Positions 21,901-32,906 of a DNA stretch of 64,000 nt are shown one piece after another; positions within the stretch are counted from its first letter, which is position 1, and each line of letters begins with the position of its first letter. Made by a program: the position numbers and the translations under genes. The notes under the pieces were generated by a model that was not told the DNA's origin, made no database searches, and saw nothing but the letters and a program-made list of their open reading frames with translations. This DNA is from Vicinamibacterales bacterium (GTDB lineage: Bacteria; Acidobacteriota; Vicinamibacteria; Vicinamibacterales; 2-12-FULL-66-21): NCBI GenBank assembly GCA_035699745.1, contig DASSPH010000097.1:1-64000 (forward strand). Reading direction: 5' to 3'.

Positions 21901-22856
21901 GCATCCGCGGCGGGAGACACCAGGAATCCCAGCCACAGCAGGCCGGCGCCGGCGAGGACGACGGCGACGATGGCGGCGGTGAGCCGCAGCTCGCGCCAGG
22001 GCTCGCGCGCGCGCACCCGCGCGTCGAGCAGCGGCCCGGCCAGCAGCAGGATCGTCAGCGCCACCAGCGAGACCGCGATCAGCGTGACGTAACGCCGCAG
22101 GTGCCGGCGTCCGCCGGACAGCTCGCCCGGCGGAATGACGACGTCGACGAGCGGCGTGCCGTCAGGCGCGGCAACGGTGAAGGCCGGCGCAGCCGGTACG
22201 GGCGGATTCGCCGGGTCGTGCAGCCGCAGCTGCACCTGCGCGCGGCGCGTCGGCATGACGTACTCCGGAGACGTCAGCAGAGAACCCGCGCGCACCGGCG
22301 TGAGCACATGCTCGACCGCAACCGAGCCGAGCCGGCTGCGGTCCGGCGACGGGGAGACGATCGCGTCGAGGTAGACCAGCCGCAGTCCGAGCGGAGACGG
22401 CGCCACGAACAGCGGCGCCGCCGGACGCTCGCGCGGCAGATCGGAGGCGCGTCCGGCCCAGCCCCGCGCGCCGCCGCGGGCGTCGTAGATCGTGATCGCG
22501 ACGAGCGGCACGCTGTCGGCCAGCTGCGCGCGCGCGCCGGCCGCGGCGTCGAAGAGCGTCCGGACGCCGTCGTCCGTCTCGAGCCCGGACGCCATCGCCT
22601 TCGCCACGGCCGGATCGCCCGCCACCGCGTGCGCCAGCCGCTCGACGTCGGCGGTCATGTCCGCGAACGCGGCGCGCACGTCCTGCTCGACCCGCGCCGC
22701 GGCGGCGGCGTCGTTCCGGCCGAAGCGCAGCAGTTCGACGGCGGCGCCGATGAGGACGGCCAGGACCGCCGCGCCGCAGCCGGCGGCGACGATGCGCGGT
22801 ACGCTGACGCGGCGCTCGCGCGTCAGCACCGCGCCGGCAGTCGTCGTCTCGACCAC
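18909..22856 (-). CDS. large multi-pass sensor histidine kinase (NtrY-like C-terminus)
   Basis: About 1315 residues. The N-terminal half has an early membrane anchor, a sensor segment, then many hydrophobic helices; a second extracytoplasmic region follows. The C-terminal part carries a HAMP linker, the H-box RQVAHEIKNPLTPIQL, N-box NVVENALHAM, G1 DTGVGM, F-box FEPYFSTK and G2 GTGLGL, all intact. The closest layout is NtrY-like. No response regulator is nearby, so it is an orphan. The GTG at 22856 is the first start compatible with the short divergent gap; an upstream extension of the frame overlaps the neighbour and is not protein-like. Confidence 0.85.
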   Translation of the reverse strand: MVETTTAGAVLTRERRVSVPRIVAAGCGAAVLAVLIGAAVELLRFGRNDAAAAARVEQDVRAAFADMTADVERLAHAVAGDPAVAKAMASGLETDDGVRTLFDAAAGARAQLADSVPLVAITIYDARGGARGWAGRASDLPRERPAAPLFVAPSPLGLRLVYLDAIVSPSPDRSRLGSVAVEHVLTPVRAGSLLTSPEYVMPTRRAQVQLRLHDPANPPVPAAPAFTVAAPDGTPLVDVVIPPGELSGGRRHLRRYVTLIAVSLVALTILLLAGPLLDARVRAREPWRELRLTAAIVAVVLAGAGLLWLGFLVSPAADAEGHRRAVAVLLGGATAAAVAAALVSAAVRLRVALRAIRRSPEGGWVLFVAAQLACGIVLAALLIAFERLLGRSVDPSQVDLRHFSLHPWTAPRLATLSGVLLGHAAALWAGALACVIALARWRMPRRWSSRHAAAAALWLGPILVIAAIAYRGGWAVPVSAVVLGATACAAAALVAPRLVIWYRRVTAGSRILALFMAFLLPALLVYPSVHFVAERKMRSLIESRYAVEAMSHPQALQARLNEALAEIDALPDLTTLVTSARGAVGGCSTDPAFRIWNQTVLARARLTSDIEIYDGSGTLVSCFALNFPEYNRAAASETLRDCHWEIFGEALLFAGGQERNTLHAQRSVCADGRRIGMIAVHVVFDYRTLPFISSQSAYLDVFSPTGSAPLEGPPAGDVEFTAYGWGLTTIYSSAPDAWPLDDATFARVYRSREPFWTVLEKNDTAYNVYFANDRQFIYALGYPIPGVFDHLVRLAELTTLAAAGYVLALIGTAVFTRLSRVRPQTGRALLREIRASFYRKLFLAFVLASIVPVLTLALVIRTYFAGLLNEGIRAEAARTAAVAQRVIEESDALLRRGGEAAAGTFGSDDVMVWISQLINQDVNVFADAELVATSERDLFASGVLPTRTPDGVYRAIILQRLPSFVTEDQIGAVPYMVAAAPVRTGGATGALTVPLAFRQHEVEREIDELDRGVHLAALFFVLLGAGIGLSMAERIADPVRQLTRATGRIARGDFDARIAVRSSDELRRLVDAFNGMAAELKAQRDQLERTHRLEAWAEMARQVAHEIKNPLTPIQLSAEHLQRVHADRGQPLGPVLEGCVTAILGQVRLLRQIASEFSSFASSPTARRARVDAARLVHDVVEPYRAGLAGRIEIVNEIQAPLPPVLVDRTLVARALANVVENALHAMPGTGSLHITSTVEPGWVSIRVADTGVGMDDEALARVFEPYFSTKTTGTGLGLPIALRNVELSGGHIQVESRRGAGTTVTIRLPVDPSA

Positions 22857-22881
22857 ACCACGAGTGTATAGTGGTTGACTG
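22857..22881. promoter_or_regulatory. compact divergent promoter region
   Basis: Only 25 bp separate two divergent GTG starts. The + strand reads TATAGT (22867-22872) and the minus strand CTATAC over the same bases, so both -10 boxes may overlap. If so, both transcripts would be nearly leaderless. Confidence 0.3.
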
Positions 22882-23871
22882 GTGGCGACGTCGCAGACTC
22901 CGGGGCTGAAGGCCGCCTTGAAGCGCGGCGCGCTGATCGCCGCGGCCAACTGGCCGCTGGTCCTGGTCCAGTTCGTCACCGAGTCCGTGCTGAAGCTGCT
23001 GCTCGCGGTGCCGATCGTCGGCGGCGCGTTCCTCGTGGCGCTGCTCCTCGACACCAGCCTTGCCGACCTGCTGCGCGGCGACGTGCGCGACATCGTGACC
23101 TCGATCCTCGCGGCGCTCATGGCCAGCCCGATGGCGCTCGCCGCCTTCGTCACCGCCGCGCTCATCGTGCTCGTCGGCGGATCGCTGATTACCTTCGTGG
23201 TGAAGGGCGGGACGGTGTCGCTGCTGGCCGACGCCGAGCGCATCGCGGGCCCGATCGAGCGGCCGCCGCTGCGGCTGGACGCCCTGCGCCGCGCGTCGGT
23301 GGTGGCGATCGACCCGTTCGTCGCCGGCATGACGCGGCTCTGGCGGCGTTACGTGCGCATCGGCCTGGGCCTGCTGATCATGTACGGCCTGACCGCGGCG
23401 ACCTACCTGGCGATCGTCTTCGGCGGCTATTCGCTGGCGGCGAACTCCGCCATCCTGCTCGGCTGGACGGCGATTACGGCGCTCGCCTCGAGCGTGCTGA
23501 TCGTCTGGATCACGCTGCTGAACTTCTTCTATCTGATGACGCAGATGGTGGTCGCGATCGAGGACGTCAGCGTGCGGCAGGGCGTCCGGCTGGCGTTCGC
23601 CTTCATCTGGGGGCACCTCCGCGAAGTCGCCGGGGTCTTCGGCGTCGTCCTCGTCGTGGTGATCCTCGCGACGGCGGCCTCGATCCTCGCGACCGCCGGC
23701 CTCGGCCTGATCGCCTTCGTGCCGCTCGTCGGCCTGGCGGTGCTGCCGCTGCAGATGGCGGCATGGCTCCTCCGCGGAATCGTCTTCGAGTACCTCGCGC
23801 TCGCCGCGCTCGGCGCGTATCTGTCACACTATCGCTGGTACCATTCCTCGTCCGACATCCGCGTTGCATGA
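22882..23871 (+). CDS. integral membrane protein of unknown function
   Basis: 329 residues with about six hydrophobic segments (for example LLLAVPIVGGAFLVALLLD and FGVVLVVVILATAASILATA). No motif identifies a family. The layout resembles uncharacterised multi-pass proteins in which a short helical N-terminus precedes the membrane part. It starts with GTG and its stop overlaps the start of the aminotransferase (ATGA), so the two are translationally coupled. Function is not known. Confidence 0.7.
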   Translation: MATSQTPGLKAALKRGALIAAANWPLVLVQFVTESVLKLLLAVPIVGGAFLVALLLDTSLADLLRGDVRDIVTSILAALMASPMALAAFVTAALIVLVGGSLITFVVKGGTVSLLADAERIAGPIERPPLRLDALRRASVVAIDPFVAGMTRLWRRYVRIGLGLLIMYGLTAATYLAIVFGGYSLAANSAILLGWTAITALASSVLIVWITLLNFFYLMTQMVVAIEDVSVRQGVRLAFAFIWGHLREVAGVFGVVLVVVILATAASILATAGLGLIAFVPLVGLAVLPLQMAAWLLRGIVFEYLALAALGAYLSHYRWYHSSSDIRVA

Positions 23872-25127
23872 CTGAGTCGAACAGCCTGTTCTCGCGCGCC
23901 GCCGCGCAGATGACCGAATCCGCCATCCGGAAGATGGGGACGGTGCTCGCCAGCGGACGCGACGTCATTTCCTTCGCCCCCGGGTATCCGGCGCCCGAGA
24001 CGTTCCCGTGGGACGAGTTCTCACAGATCGCCGCGGAGCTGCTCGCCAGCCGCGACGGCGGCGTACTGCAGTACGGCCCGACCCGCGGCTACCGGCCGCT
24101 GCTCGAGGCGATCGCCGGGATCATGCGCCAGCGCGGCATTGCGGTCTCGCTGGAGCACCTGCTGGTCACCACCGGATCGCAACAGGGACTCGACCTGGTC
24201 GCGCGCGTCTTCATCGATCCGGGCGACGTCATCCTCGTCGAGCTGCCGACCTACGTCGGCGCGATCAGCGCGTTCCGCAACCTCCAGGCGTCGATGGTCG
24301 GGGTGCCTCAGGAAGCGGACGGCATCGATCTCGATGCGCTCGACGCGACCTGGGATCGGCTCCGCCGCGAAGGGCGCCGCGTCAAGTTCCTGTACGTCGT
24401 GCCGAACTTCCAGAATCCGACCGGCCTGCTGATCGGCCCGGGCAAACGACGCCGCCTCCTCGAGTGGGCGGAACGCCGCGACGTGCTGATCCTCGAAGAT
24501 GATCCGTATCGCGAGCTGTACTTCGAAGACTCCGCCACCGAAGCGGAAGTGCGGCCGATCAAGGCGGACGACGCCGCCGGGCGCGTGGTCTATCTGAGCA
24601 GCTTCTCCAAGACGCTGGCGCCCGGGTTCCGGGTGGCGTGGATCGCGGCGCCACCGGCGATCGCCGCGAAGCTGGAGATGGCGAAACAGGCCGAGGACCT
24701 GCTGACCGGGTCGCTCGACCAGCGGATGATCTACGAGGCGTGCCGGCGAGGCGTGCTCGAACGGCAGCTTCCGATGCTCCGCCGGCACTACGCGCACAAG
24801 CGCGACGTGATGCAGACGGCGCTGCAGCGCGAACTGCGGGGCGCTACGTGGCCGACGCCGAAGGGCGGATTCTTTCTGTGGGTCGCGCTGCCCGCCGGCA
24901 TCGATGCGGGCCGCATGATCCACCGCGCCATCGAACACGGCGTGATCTACGTCGCCGGCGAGGCGTTCTACGTCAACGCTCAGGGCCGGAACATGCTGCG
25001 CCTGTCCTTCTCCGCGCCAACGCCGGAACGGATCGACGCGGGCGTCGCCCGGCTCGCGGCTACGCTCCGCGACGAGGCGGCAGCACAGGCGACAGCGGCC
25101 GCAGCTGAAGGCCCGGCAGCGTCGTAA
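23868..25127 (+). CDS. PLP-dependent aminotransferase, 2-aminoadipate/LysN-like
   Basis: 419 residues of the fold-type I aminotransferase family. The cofactor lysine sits in [16 protein letters not shown] (K248), and NFQNPTG (about 180-186) and [11 protein letters not shown] carry the other PLP contacts. The closest known group is 2-aminoadipate/aromatic aminotransferase and the MocR catalytic domain, but no DNA-binding domain is fused here. Substrate cannot be assigned by eye. The ATG overlaps the stop of the membrane protein gene. The last 68 bp overlap the convergent propeller gene. Confidence 0.85.
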   Translation: MTESNSLFSRAAAQMTESAIRKMGTVLASGRDVISFAPGYPAPETFPWDEFSQIAAELLASRDGGVLQYGPTRGYRPLLEAIAGIMRQRGIAVSLEHLLVTTGSQQGLDLVARVFIDPGDVILVELPTYVGAISAFRNLQASMVGVPQEADGIDLDALDATWDRLRREGRRVKFLYVVPNFQNPTGLLIGPGKRRRLLEWAERRDVLILEDDPYRELYFEDSATEAEVRPIKADDAAGRVVYLSSFSKTLAPGFRVAWIAAPPAIAAKLEMAKQAEDLLTGSLDQRMIYEACRRGVLERQLPMLRRHYAHKRDVMQTALQRELRGATWPTPKGGFFLWVALPAGIDAGRMIHRAIEHGVIYVAGEAFYVNAQGRNMLRLSFSAPTPERIDAGVARLAATLRDEAAAQATAAAAEGPAAS

Positions 25128-26376
25128 GCGGCACCAGCGGCGGGTCGTCCATGCGCAGCGGCCACCCGAGGTCCTCGAGCGGCTGCAGTACCGGATCGCC
25201 GAGCACCCACGGCAGCACCTGCGCGATCGGCGCCAGCACCGGATCGGTCAGGAACATCGCGCCGGGGATGTCCATCGACGCGAACGGCACCATCGCCGCC
25301 TCTCCTGCGGGTCCGATGTGCGTCATCTTCCAGAGATTCGAGAGCCCGCCGGTGACCACGAACAGCTCGAGGCCCGCCTCGGTTTCGCGGAACGCGGGAG
25401 GCGTGTCGCGGGACGTGTCCCCGGCGAGCGTGATGATGCCGCTCGGCACGCCGTCATGGTCGTACAGCATGACCAGCTCGGCGCCGGCAATCGGCACGAA
25501 CACGACATGGCCGAGCAGCCGGACCCCGGCAATCGGGCGCCGGTTCAGCGGCCGCTTCCAGCGCTGGTTGCCGGTCGCACGGTCCAGGGCGCGGACGACG
25601 TTGTCGAGCGCGGAAAAGTAGACGCGGTCCCCGTCGACGGCGAGGCGGCCGTTGATCAGCGCGCCGACGTGGAAGGACCACTCCGGACTCCCGCTCCTCG
25701 CGTTCAGGCAATGGAACCGCTTGTCGCCCGCGCCGGCGTACACGCGCCCGGCGCCCGCGCCGATCGCCGTGACGCCGAGCCGCACGTACTTTTCCCATCG
25801 AAGGGTTCCGTCGGCGACGTCCAGCGCGATGATGCGGCCGTCCTTCGCGCCCAGGTACACGCGAGTGCCATCGATCGCCGGCGGCAGATCGACGCCGCCG
25901 GCCGGCTGGCGCCAGGCGATCGCCCCATCCGCGGCCCGCACGGCAACGATCTCCTCGGCCGTGACCGCGAACAGCAGCGTGCCGGCGACAACCAGCGGTG
26001 CCACCGCCTTCACGCGCGGCAGCAGCCACACGCTCCGCCCGTCGGCCGCGCTCAGCGCTTCAATCGCCTCGTCGGCGGCGATGAACACGAGGCCGTCCGC
26101 GGCGGCGAACGGGACGGAGACGGTCTTCTCGACGCGCCACGCCTCGCCGCCGTCGGCGGCGCGGAGGGCGACCAGGTGGGCGGAGCGCAGCGCAAGGAAC
26201 ACGCGGTCGCCGTCGGCGACCGGATCGCTGGCCACCGCGGTGGTCAGATCAACCGACCACTTGGCGGCGATCGGCAGCCGCGGCGGCGCCGGCCGGTCGG
26301 CAGCGAACGCCGATGCGGTCAGCAGCCCCAACAGAAGGGCACTGAACGCCAACGTCGCGCAACATCTAGTGGTCAC
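25060..26376 (-). CDS. exported PQQ-like beta-propeller protein (BamB-like)
   Basis: About 438 residues: a signal peptide ([15 protein letters not shown]), then repeated PQQ-type propeller blades such as [19 protein letters not shown] and [19 protein letters not shown]. BamB in the outer-membrane assembly machine has this fold, but other exported proteins share it, so the name is cautious. The GTG at 26376 is used; an ATG at 26409 is in frame but lies beyond a likely -10 on this strand. The C-terminus overlaps the aminotransferase gene. The gene diverges from guaA. Confidence 0.75.
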   Translation of the reverse strand: MTTRCCATLAFSALLLGLLTASAFAADRPAPPRLPIAAKWSVDLTTAVASDPVADGDRVFLALRSAHLVALRAADGGEAWRVEKTVSVPFAAADGLVFIAADEAIEALSAADGRSVWLLPRVKAVAPLVVAGTLLFAVTAEEIVAVRAADGAIAWRQPAGGVDLPPAIDGTRVYLGAKDGRIIALDVADGTLRWEKYVRLGVTAIGAGAGRVYAGAGDKRFHCLNARSGSPEWSFHVGALINGRLAVDGDRVYFSALDNVVRALDRATGNQRWKRPLNRRPIAGVRLLGHVVFVPIAGAELVMLYDHDGVPSGIITLAGDTSRDTPPAFRETEAGLELFVVTGGLSNLWKMTHIGPAGEAAMVPFASMDIPGAMFLTDPVLAPIAQVLPWVLGDPVLQPLEDLGWPLRMDDPPLVPLTTLPGLQLRPLSPVLPPRRGA

Positions 26377-26382
26377 AACGTT

Positions 26383-26388
26383 TATAAT
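26383..26388 (+). promoter_or_regulatory. consensus -10 upstream of guaA
   Basis: A perfect TATAAT on the + strand, 100 bp before the guaA start, with no strong -35. The opposite strand reads TATTAT over the same region and could serve the propeller gene. The stretch is the only AT-rich patch in the gap. Confidence 0.45.
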
Positions 26389-26398
26389 ACCGTCACAG

Positions 26399-26479
26399 CA
26401 TCGGGTCATCGCGCGATCGGGCCATCGGGTGGTCGAGTCAGTCGCCCGATCACCCGATCGCCCGATCACCCGATCACCC
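26399..26479. repeat. octamer array with inverted arms (GATCRCCC)
   Basis: The right part (26448-26479) is four tandem octamers, GATCACCC or GATCGCCC. The left part (26399-26434) contains the complementary words (GATCGGGC, CATCGGGT), so a hairpin can form. It occupies the guaA leader. The same octamer recurs sixteen times at 46226-46352. Confidence 0.8.
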
Positions 26480-26487
26480 GATTCACT

Positions 26488-28038
<1,551 letters not shown>

Positions 28039-28039
28039 C

Positions 28040-28249
28040 GATTGCAGATTGGCGGTTGCAGATTGCAGATCGACGGGTTGATGATTGTGGATTGCGGATC
28101 GACGGATTGGCGATTGGCGATTGGGGTGACCGCCACTCGGCAATCCTCAATCCGCCAATCGCCGCTCCCCAATCGCCAATCTTCAATCCGTCGATCGCCA
28201 ATCGCCAATCGTCAACCGCCGATCGCCAATCTGCAATCTGCACTCGGCA
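28040..28249. repeat. heptamer array with inverted arms (GATTGNN / NNCAATC)
   Basis: The whole guaA-dnaE gap is made of 7-nt words. The left arm (about 28040-28127) holds a dozen units such as GATTGCA, GATTGGC and GATCGAC. The right arm (28138-28249) carries the complements, such as CGCCAAT and CTGCAAT. The array ends in the dnaE start codon. Words are shared with the hprK leader at 39655-39827. Confidence 0.88.
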
Positions 28250-31200
28250 ATGACTGATTTCGTCCACCTGCACCTGCACTCGGAATTCTCCCTGCTGGAC
28301 GGTGCCTGCAGGATCGAGGAATTACTCGACAAGGCGGTCGAGCTGCGGATGCCGGCGATGGCGATCACCGAGCACGGCAACATGTTCTCGTCGGTGGTCT
28401 TCCACGACCAGGCGCGCAAGCGGGGGATCAATCCGATTCTCGGCTGCGAGGTCTACGTCGCGCCGGGCGATCGGCGGACGAAGAGCGGGACGCCGGGGGA
28501 GACGGCGAATCACCTCGTCCTCCTCGCCGAGACCAACGAGGGGTACCACAACCTGATCAAGCTGGTCTCGTCCGGCTACACCGAGGGGTTCTATTACAAG
28601 CCGCGCATCGACAAGGACCTGCTGGCGCGGCACGCCACGGGGCTGATCGGTCTGAGCAGCTGCCTCAAGGGGGAGGTCGCCACCGGCATCCGCACCGAGC
28701 AGCAGCAGAAGGCGATCGCGGCGGCCGCCGCCTACCGCGACATTCTCGGCCGCGAGAACTTCTTCCTCGAGATGCAGTTCCAGGGGATCGAGGAACAGAA
28801 GACGGTCAACGCCGGGCTGCAGCCGATCGCGAAGGACCTGGGGCTGGACCTGGTCGTTACCAACGACGTCCACTACCTCAAGAACTCGGACTTCAAGCCG
28901 CACGACATCCTGCTCTGCATCGGCACCGGCAAGACGGTGAACGACGCCGAGCGCCTGAAGTATCACGGCGATCAGTTCTACCTGAAGACGGCCGACGAGA
29001 TGCGCGCCGTCTTCCCGGACTTTGGCGAGGCCATCGCGCGGACGGTGCAGATCGCCGCCCGCTGCAACGTCGATCTCTCGTTCAAGGAGAACTACCTCCC
29101 GAACTTCGACGTCCCGCCCGGCTTCACGCTCGATGACTACTTCGAGCACGAGGTCCGGCTCGGTTTTGCGGCGCGGCTGCCGAAGCTGCAGGAACTGGCG
29201 GCGCGCGGCGTCCTCAAGCACACCATCGACGAGTACGAGCGGCGGCTCTCGTACGAGATCGACATGATCAAGAAGATGAAGTACCCCGGGTACTTCATGA
29301 TCGTGTGGGATTTCATCCGCTACGCGCGGGAGCAGGGGATTCCCGTCGGACCCGGACGCGGATCCGCCGCCGGCAGCCTCATCGCCTACTGCCTCCGCAT
29401 CACCGACGTCGATCCCATCGAGTACGACCTGATCTTCGAGCGCTTCCTCAACCCCGAGCGCGTCTCGCTGCCCGACATCGACATCGATTTCTGCGAGCGG
29501 CGCCGCGGCGAGGTCATCGACTACGTCACCCGCAAGTACGGCCGCGAGAACGTCGCCCAGATCATCACCTTCGGGACGATGAAGGCGCGCGCGGTGGTGC
29601 GCGACGTCGCGCGGGTCATGGACATTCCGTACGCGGACGCCGACAAGGTCGCGAAAGCGGTGCCGCCGGCGCTCGACATGACGCTGAAGAAGGCGCTGGA
29701 GGAGAGCCCGGCGCTGAAGGACATGCAGCAGAAGGACGAGCGCGTCAGGGAGCTGCTCGCCGTCGCGCAGCGTCTCGAAGGGATGACCCGCCACGCCTCG
29801 GTGCATGCCGCCGGCGTGGTGATCGCGCCGCGTCCGCTGACCGAATTCGTCCCGCTCTACAAGTCGCAGAAGGACGAGATCGTCACCCAGTGGGCGATGA
29901 AGGAGGTGGAGCGCGTCGGCCTCCTGAAGATGGACTTCCTCGGGCTGAGCACGCTGACGCTCATCCAGGACTGCCTCGCCGAGATCAAGCGGACGGAGGG
30001 GATCGACCTCGACATCGACGCCATCCCGCTCGACGACGACAAGACCTACAAGCTGTTCGCCGACGGGCAGACCTACGGCGTGTTCCAGTTCGAGAGCTCC
30101 GGGATGCGCGAGCTGCTGCGCAAGGCCAAGCCGGAGCGGCTCGACGACCTGATCGCGCTCAACGCCCTCTATCGGCCGGGTCCGTTGAAATCGGGGATGG
30201 TGGACGACTTCATCTCCCGCAAGCAGGGGAAGACCGAGGTGAAGTACGAGCTGAAACAGCTCGAGCCGATCCTCTCCGACACCTACGGCGTCATCGCCTA
30301 CCAGGAACAGGTCATGCGCATCGCCGCGGTCCTGGCCGGGTTCACGATGGGGCAGTCGGACGTGCTGCGCAAGGCCATGGGCAAGAAGGATCCCAAGGTC
30401 ATGGCCAAGCAGCGCGAGGCCTTCATGGAAGGGGCGCTGAAGAACGGCATCAACGAGAAGAAGGCCAGGAAGATCTTCGATCTGATGGAGTTCTTCGCCG
30501 GCTACGGCTTCAACAAGTCGCACTCCACCACCTACGCCTGGGTGGCGTACCAGACCGCGTATCTGAAGGCGAACTATCCCTCGCATTTCATGGCGGCGCT
30601 GCTGACGATCGAAGCCGCCAACACCGACAAGCTGGCGATGTACCTCGGCGAGTGCCGCGACCTCGGGATCCCGATCCTGCCGCCCGACATCAACACGAGC
30701 CAGCTCGCCTTCACGGTGGAGACCGGCCGCGCGGCGCAGGCGGTGCTCGACGGCATCACGCTGCCGAACCCGCCCGTCCGCTTCGGCCTGTGCGCCGTCA
30801 AGAACGTCGGCGAAGGGGCGATTCTCTCGATGCTCGGCGTCCGCGAGAAGCGCGGGCGCATCGACTCGCTGTTCACGCTCTGCGAGGAGGTCGACCAGCG
30901 GCTGGTCAACAAGCGTCCGATCGAGAGCCTGATCAAGGCCGGCGCCTTCGACGACCTCGCCGACGGCCCCATTCCCTCGCGGCGGGCGCGGCTGTACGCC
31001 GCCGTCGACAAGGCCATCGAGCACGGCAGCCGCCACCAGCGCAATCGCGACGAGGGCATGGTGTCCTTCTTCGACCTGACCCATGACGACGAGCCGGCGG
31101 CGGCGATTCCGCTGCCCGAGGCGCCCGCGTGGAGCGAAGCGCAGCAGCTCGCCTTCGAGAAGGAATCGCTCGGTCTGTACATGAGCGGCCATCCGCTCGA

Positions 31201-31762
31201 GCGCTTCAGCGACGAGCTCAAGGCGTTCGGCGCGCAGCGCATCGCCGACTTGTCGCAGTCGCTCGCCGATGTCTGGGCCGGCGGCATCGTCAGCGGGCTG
31301 CGCCCGCTGAAGACCAAGAAGGGGGACCGCATGGCGGTCTTCATGCTCGACGACATCGCCGGCGGCGTCGAAGTGGTCGTGTTCCCCGAAACGTTCGGCA
31401 AGCACGGGCATCTGATCGCCGCCGATGCGATGCTGCTGGTGCGCGGCAAGTTCGAGAAGGACGACGAGTCGGCGCGGATCGTCGCCACCGAGCTGCAGCC
31501 GATCTCGCTGCTGAAGGAGCGCACCACGCGGGAGGTCGTGATCCACCTGCAGGTGCCGTCGCGGCACCAGATGGAGGCGCTGGCGGAGCTGCTCTCGCGC
31601 CACCGCGGCGACCGCAAGGTGCTGCTGGAACTCGACGTCAAGAAGAACGGCGGCCCCGGCCTGGTCGTCCGCGCGGACGTCGCGCAGCGGGTGAGGCCGT
31701 CGGAGAAGCTGGTCGAGGAGGTCGAGTCGCTCTGCGGCGCGGGGTCGGTCGAACTGCGTTAG
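28250..31762 (+). CDS. dnaE: DNA polymerase III subunit alpha
   Basis: 1170 residues, the replicative polymerase of DnaE1 type. The N-terminal PHP domain begins HLHLHSEFSLLDG. The polymerase core has the catalytic PDIDIDFCERRR and GPGRGSAAGS motifs, followed by a helix-hairpin-helix region and an OB fold (about residues 1020-1100). The ATG sits at the end of a heptamer array and no Shine-Dalgarno site is visible. It is followed at 137 bp by accA, an order (dnaE-accA) also known in Proteobacteria. Confidence 0.97.
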   Translation: MTDFVHLHLHSEFSLLDGACRIEELLDKAVELRMPAMAITEHGNMFSSVVFHDQARKRGINPILGCEVYVAPGDRRTKSGTPGETANHLVLLAETNEGYHNLIKLVSSGYTEGFYYKPRIDKDLLARHATGLIGLSSCLKGEVATGIRTEQQQKAIAAAAAYRDILGRENFFLEMQFQGIEEQKTVNAGLQPIAKDLGLDLVVTNDVHYLKNSDFKPHDILLCIGTGKTVNDAERLKYHGDQFYLKTADEMRAVFPDFGEAIARTVQIAARCNVDLSFKENYLPNFDVPPGFTLDDYFEHEVRLGFAARLPKLQELAARGVLKHTIDEYERRLSYEIDMIKKMKYPGYFMIVWDFIRYAREQGIPVGPGRGSAAGSLIAYCLRITDVDPIEYDLIFERFLNPERVSLPDIDIDFCERRRGEVIDYVTRKYGRENVAQIITFGTMKARAVVRDVARVMDIPYADADKVAKAVPPALDMTLKKALEESPALKDMQQKDERVRELLAVAQRLEGMTRHASVHAAGVVIAPRPLTEFVPLYKSQKDEIVTQWAMKEVERVGLLKMDFLGLSTLTLIQDCLAEIKRTEGIDLDIDAIPLDDDKTYKLFADGQTYGVFQFESSGMRELLRKAKPERLDDLIALNALYRPGPLKSGMVDDFISRKQGKTEVKYELKQLEPILSDTYGVIAYQEQVMRIAAVLAGFTMGQSDVLRKAMGKKDPKVMAKQREAFMEGALKNGINEKKARKIFDLMEFFAGYGFNKSHSTTYAWVAYQTAYLKANYPSHFMAALLTIEAANTDKLAMYLGECRDLGIPILPPDINTSQLAFTVETGRAAQAVLDGITLPNPPVRFGLCAVKNVGEGAILSMLGVREKRGRIDSLFTLCEEVDQRLVNKRPIESLIKAGAFDDLADGPIPSRRARLYAAVDKAIEHGSRHQRNRDEGMVSFFDLTHDDEPAAAIPLPEAPAWSEAQQLAFEKESLGLYMSGHPLERFSDELKAFGAQRIADLSQSLADVWAGGIVSGLRPLKTKKGDRMAVFMLDDIAGGVEVVVFPETFGKHGHLIAADAMLLVRGKFEKDDESARIVATELQPISLLKERTTREVVIHLQVPSRHQMEALAELLSRHRGDRKVLLELDVKKNGGPGLVVRADVAQRVRPSEKLVEEVESLCGAGSVELR

Positions 31763-31792
31763 CCGAGTGCGAGAGTGAGTGCGATACTGTCC

Positions 31793-31869
31793 CTCACAGG
31801 AGAACGGGAGCACAGGAGCTTTTTTCGGGAGAGGAAACAGCGTCTCTTGTGCTCCGCTGCTCCGGTGAG
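31793..31869. repeat. inverted repeat between dnaE and accA
   Basis: 26-bp arms (31793-31818 and 31844-31869) pair with only a few mismatches around a 25-nt centre that contains a T-run. The hairpin could act as an attenuator or terminator for dnaE before accA. The arms share short GGAG-type words with other hairpins in the window. Confidence 0.7.
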
Positions 31870-31898
31870 AGACAGCGGAGACTGGCCGAAAGCGGACT

Positions 31899-32906
31899 AT
31901 GCCCGAACTGCTGGAATTTGAAGAACCGATCGCCGTCCTGATGAAGGAAATCGAGGCGCTCAGCATGCTGCCCTCGACGCCGGCGCGCGACCGATCGATT
32001 GACTCGCTGCGGCGCCGCGCCGACGAGATCCGCGTCGAGATCTTCCGCACGCTGACGCCGTGGCAGCGGGTGCTGGTCGCGCGGCATCCGAGCCGGCCCA
32101 ACACCCTCGACTACGTCGAGCGGTTGTTCACCGAGGTCGAGGAGCTGCACGGCGATCGCCGCTTCGCCGACGATCACGCCATCGTCGCCGGCACCGCCAG
32201 CTACAAGGGGCAGTCCGTGGTGTTCGTCGGGCACCAGAAGGGGCGGGACACCAAGCAGAAGATCTACCGCAACTTCGGCTACGCCCGTCCCGAGGGCTAC
32301 CGCAAGGCGATGCGGGTGATGCTGATGGCGCAGAAGTTCTCGCGCCCGATCGTCGTGTTCATCGACACCCCGGCGGCGTATCCCGGGATGGAGTCGGAGG
32401 AGCGCGGCGTCGCCGAAGCGATCGCCTGGAACCTGCGCGAGATGATGATGCTCGAGGTGCCGATCGTCGTCATGGTCTGCGGCGAAGGGGGCAGCGGCGG
32501 CGCGCTGGGGATCGCGATCGGCGACCGCGTGCTGATGCAGGAGTTCTCGGTCTACAGCGTCATTCCGCCGGAGGGCTGCGCCGCGATCCTCTGGCGCGAC
32601 GCGAACAAGAAGGTCGAAGCCGCCACGGCGCTGAAGATCACCGCCCCCGACATGGTCGCGCTCGGGCTGGTCGACGACATCATCCCCGAACCCGCGGGCG
32701 GCGCCCACAACGACTACGACAAGGCGACCGCGCTGATCGATCAGGCGCTGTCGGATTCGCTGGCGAAGAGCCTGTCGATGACCGTCGCCCAGCGGCTCGA
32801 CGCCCGCTACGAAAAGTTCCGGCGGATGGGGGATGTCGGGTACGTGGAGGCGGCCCCCGGCCTCACGCCCGAGCCTTCGGCCGGGGCCGGGCCGACCGGT
32901 TCATGA
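31899..32906 (+). CDS. accA: acetyl-CoA carboxylase carboxyltransferase subunit alpha
   Basis: 335 residues. With AccD this subunit transfers the carboxyl group from biotin to acetyl-CoA to make malonyl-CoA, the first step of fatty-acid synthesis. Family landmarks are RPNTLDYVERLF, KGRDTKQKIYRNFG, DTPAAYPGMESEERG and CGEGGSGGALGIA (oxyanion glycines), with SVIPPEGCAAILW after. Length and order fit AccA closely. The stop overlaps the recJ start (ATGA). Confidence 0.96.
   Translation: MPELLEFEEPIAVLMKEIEALSMLPSTPARDRSIDSLRRRADEIRVEIFRTLTPWQRVLVARHPSRPNTLDYVERLFTEVEELHGDRRFADDHAIVAGTASYKGQSVVFVGHQKGRDTKQKIYRNFGYARPEGYRKAMRVMLMAQKFSRPIVVFIDTPAAYPGMESEERGVAEAIAWNLREMMMLEVPIVVMVCGEGGSGGALGIAIGDRVLMQEFSVYSVIPPEGCAAILWRDANKKVEAATALKITAPDMVALGLVDDIIPEPAGGAHNDYDKATALIDQALSDSLAKSLSMTVAQRLDARYEKFRRMGDVGYVEAAPGLTPEPSAGAGPTGS

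Noticed and set aside
28322-32104. 1260-codon open frame antisense to dnaE
   Set aside because: It mirrors a high-GC codon pattern of dnaE and has no recognisable protein features.
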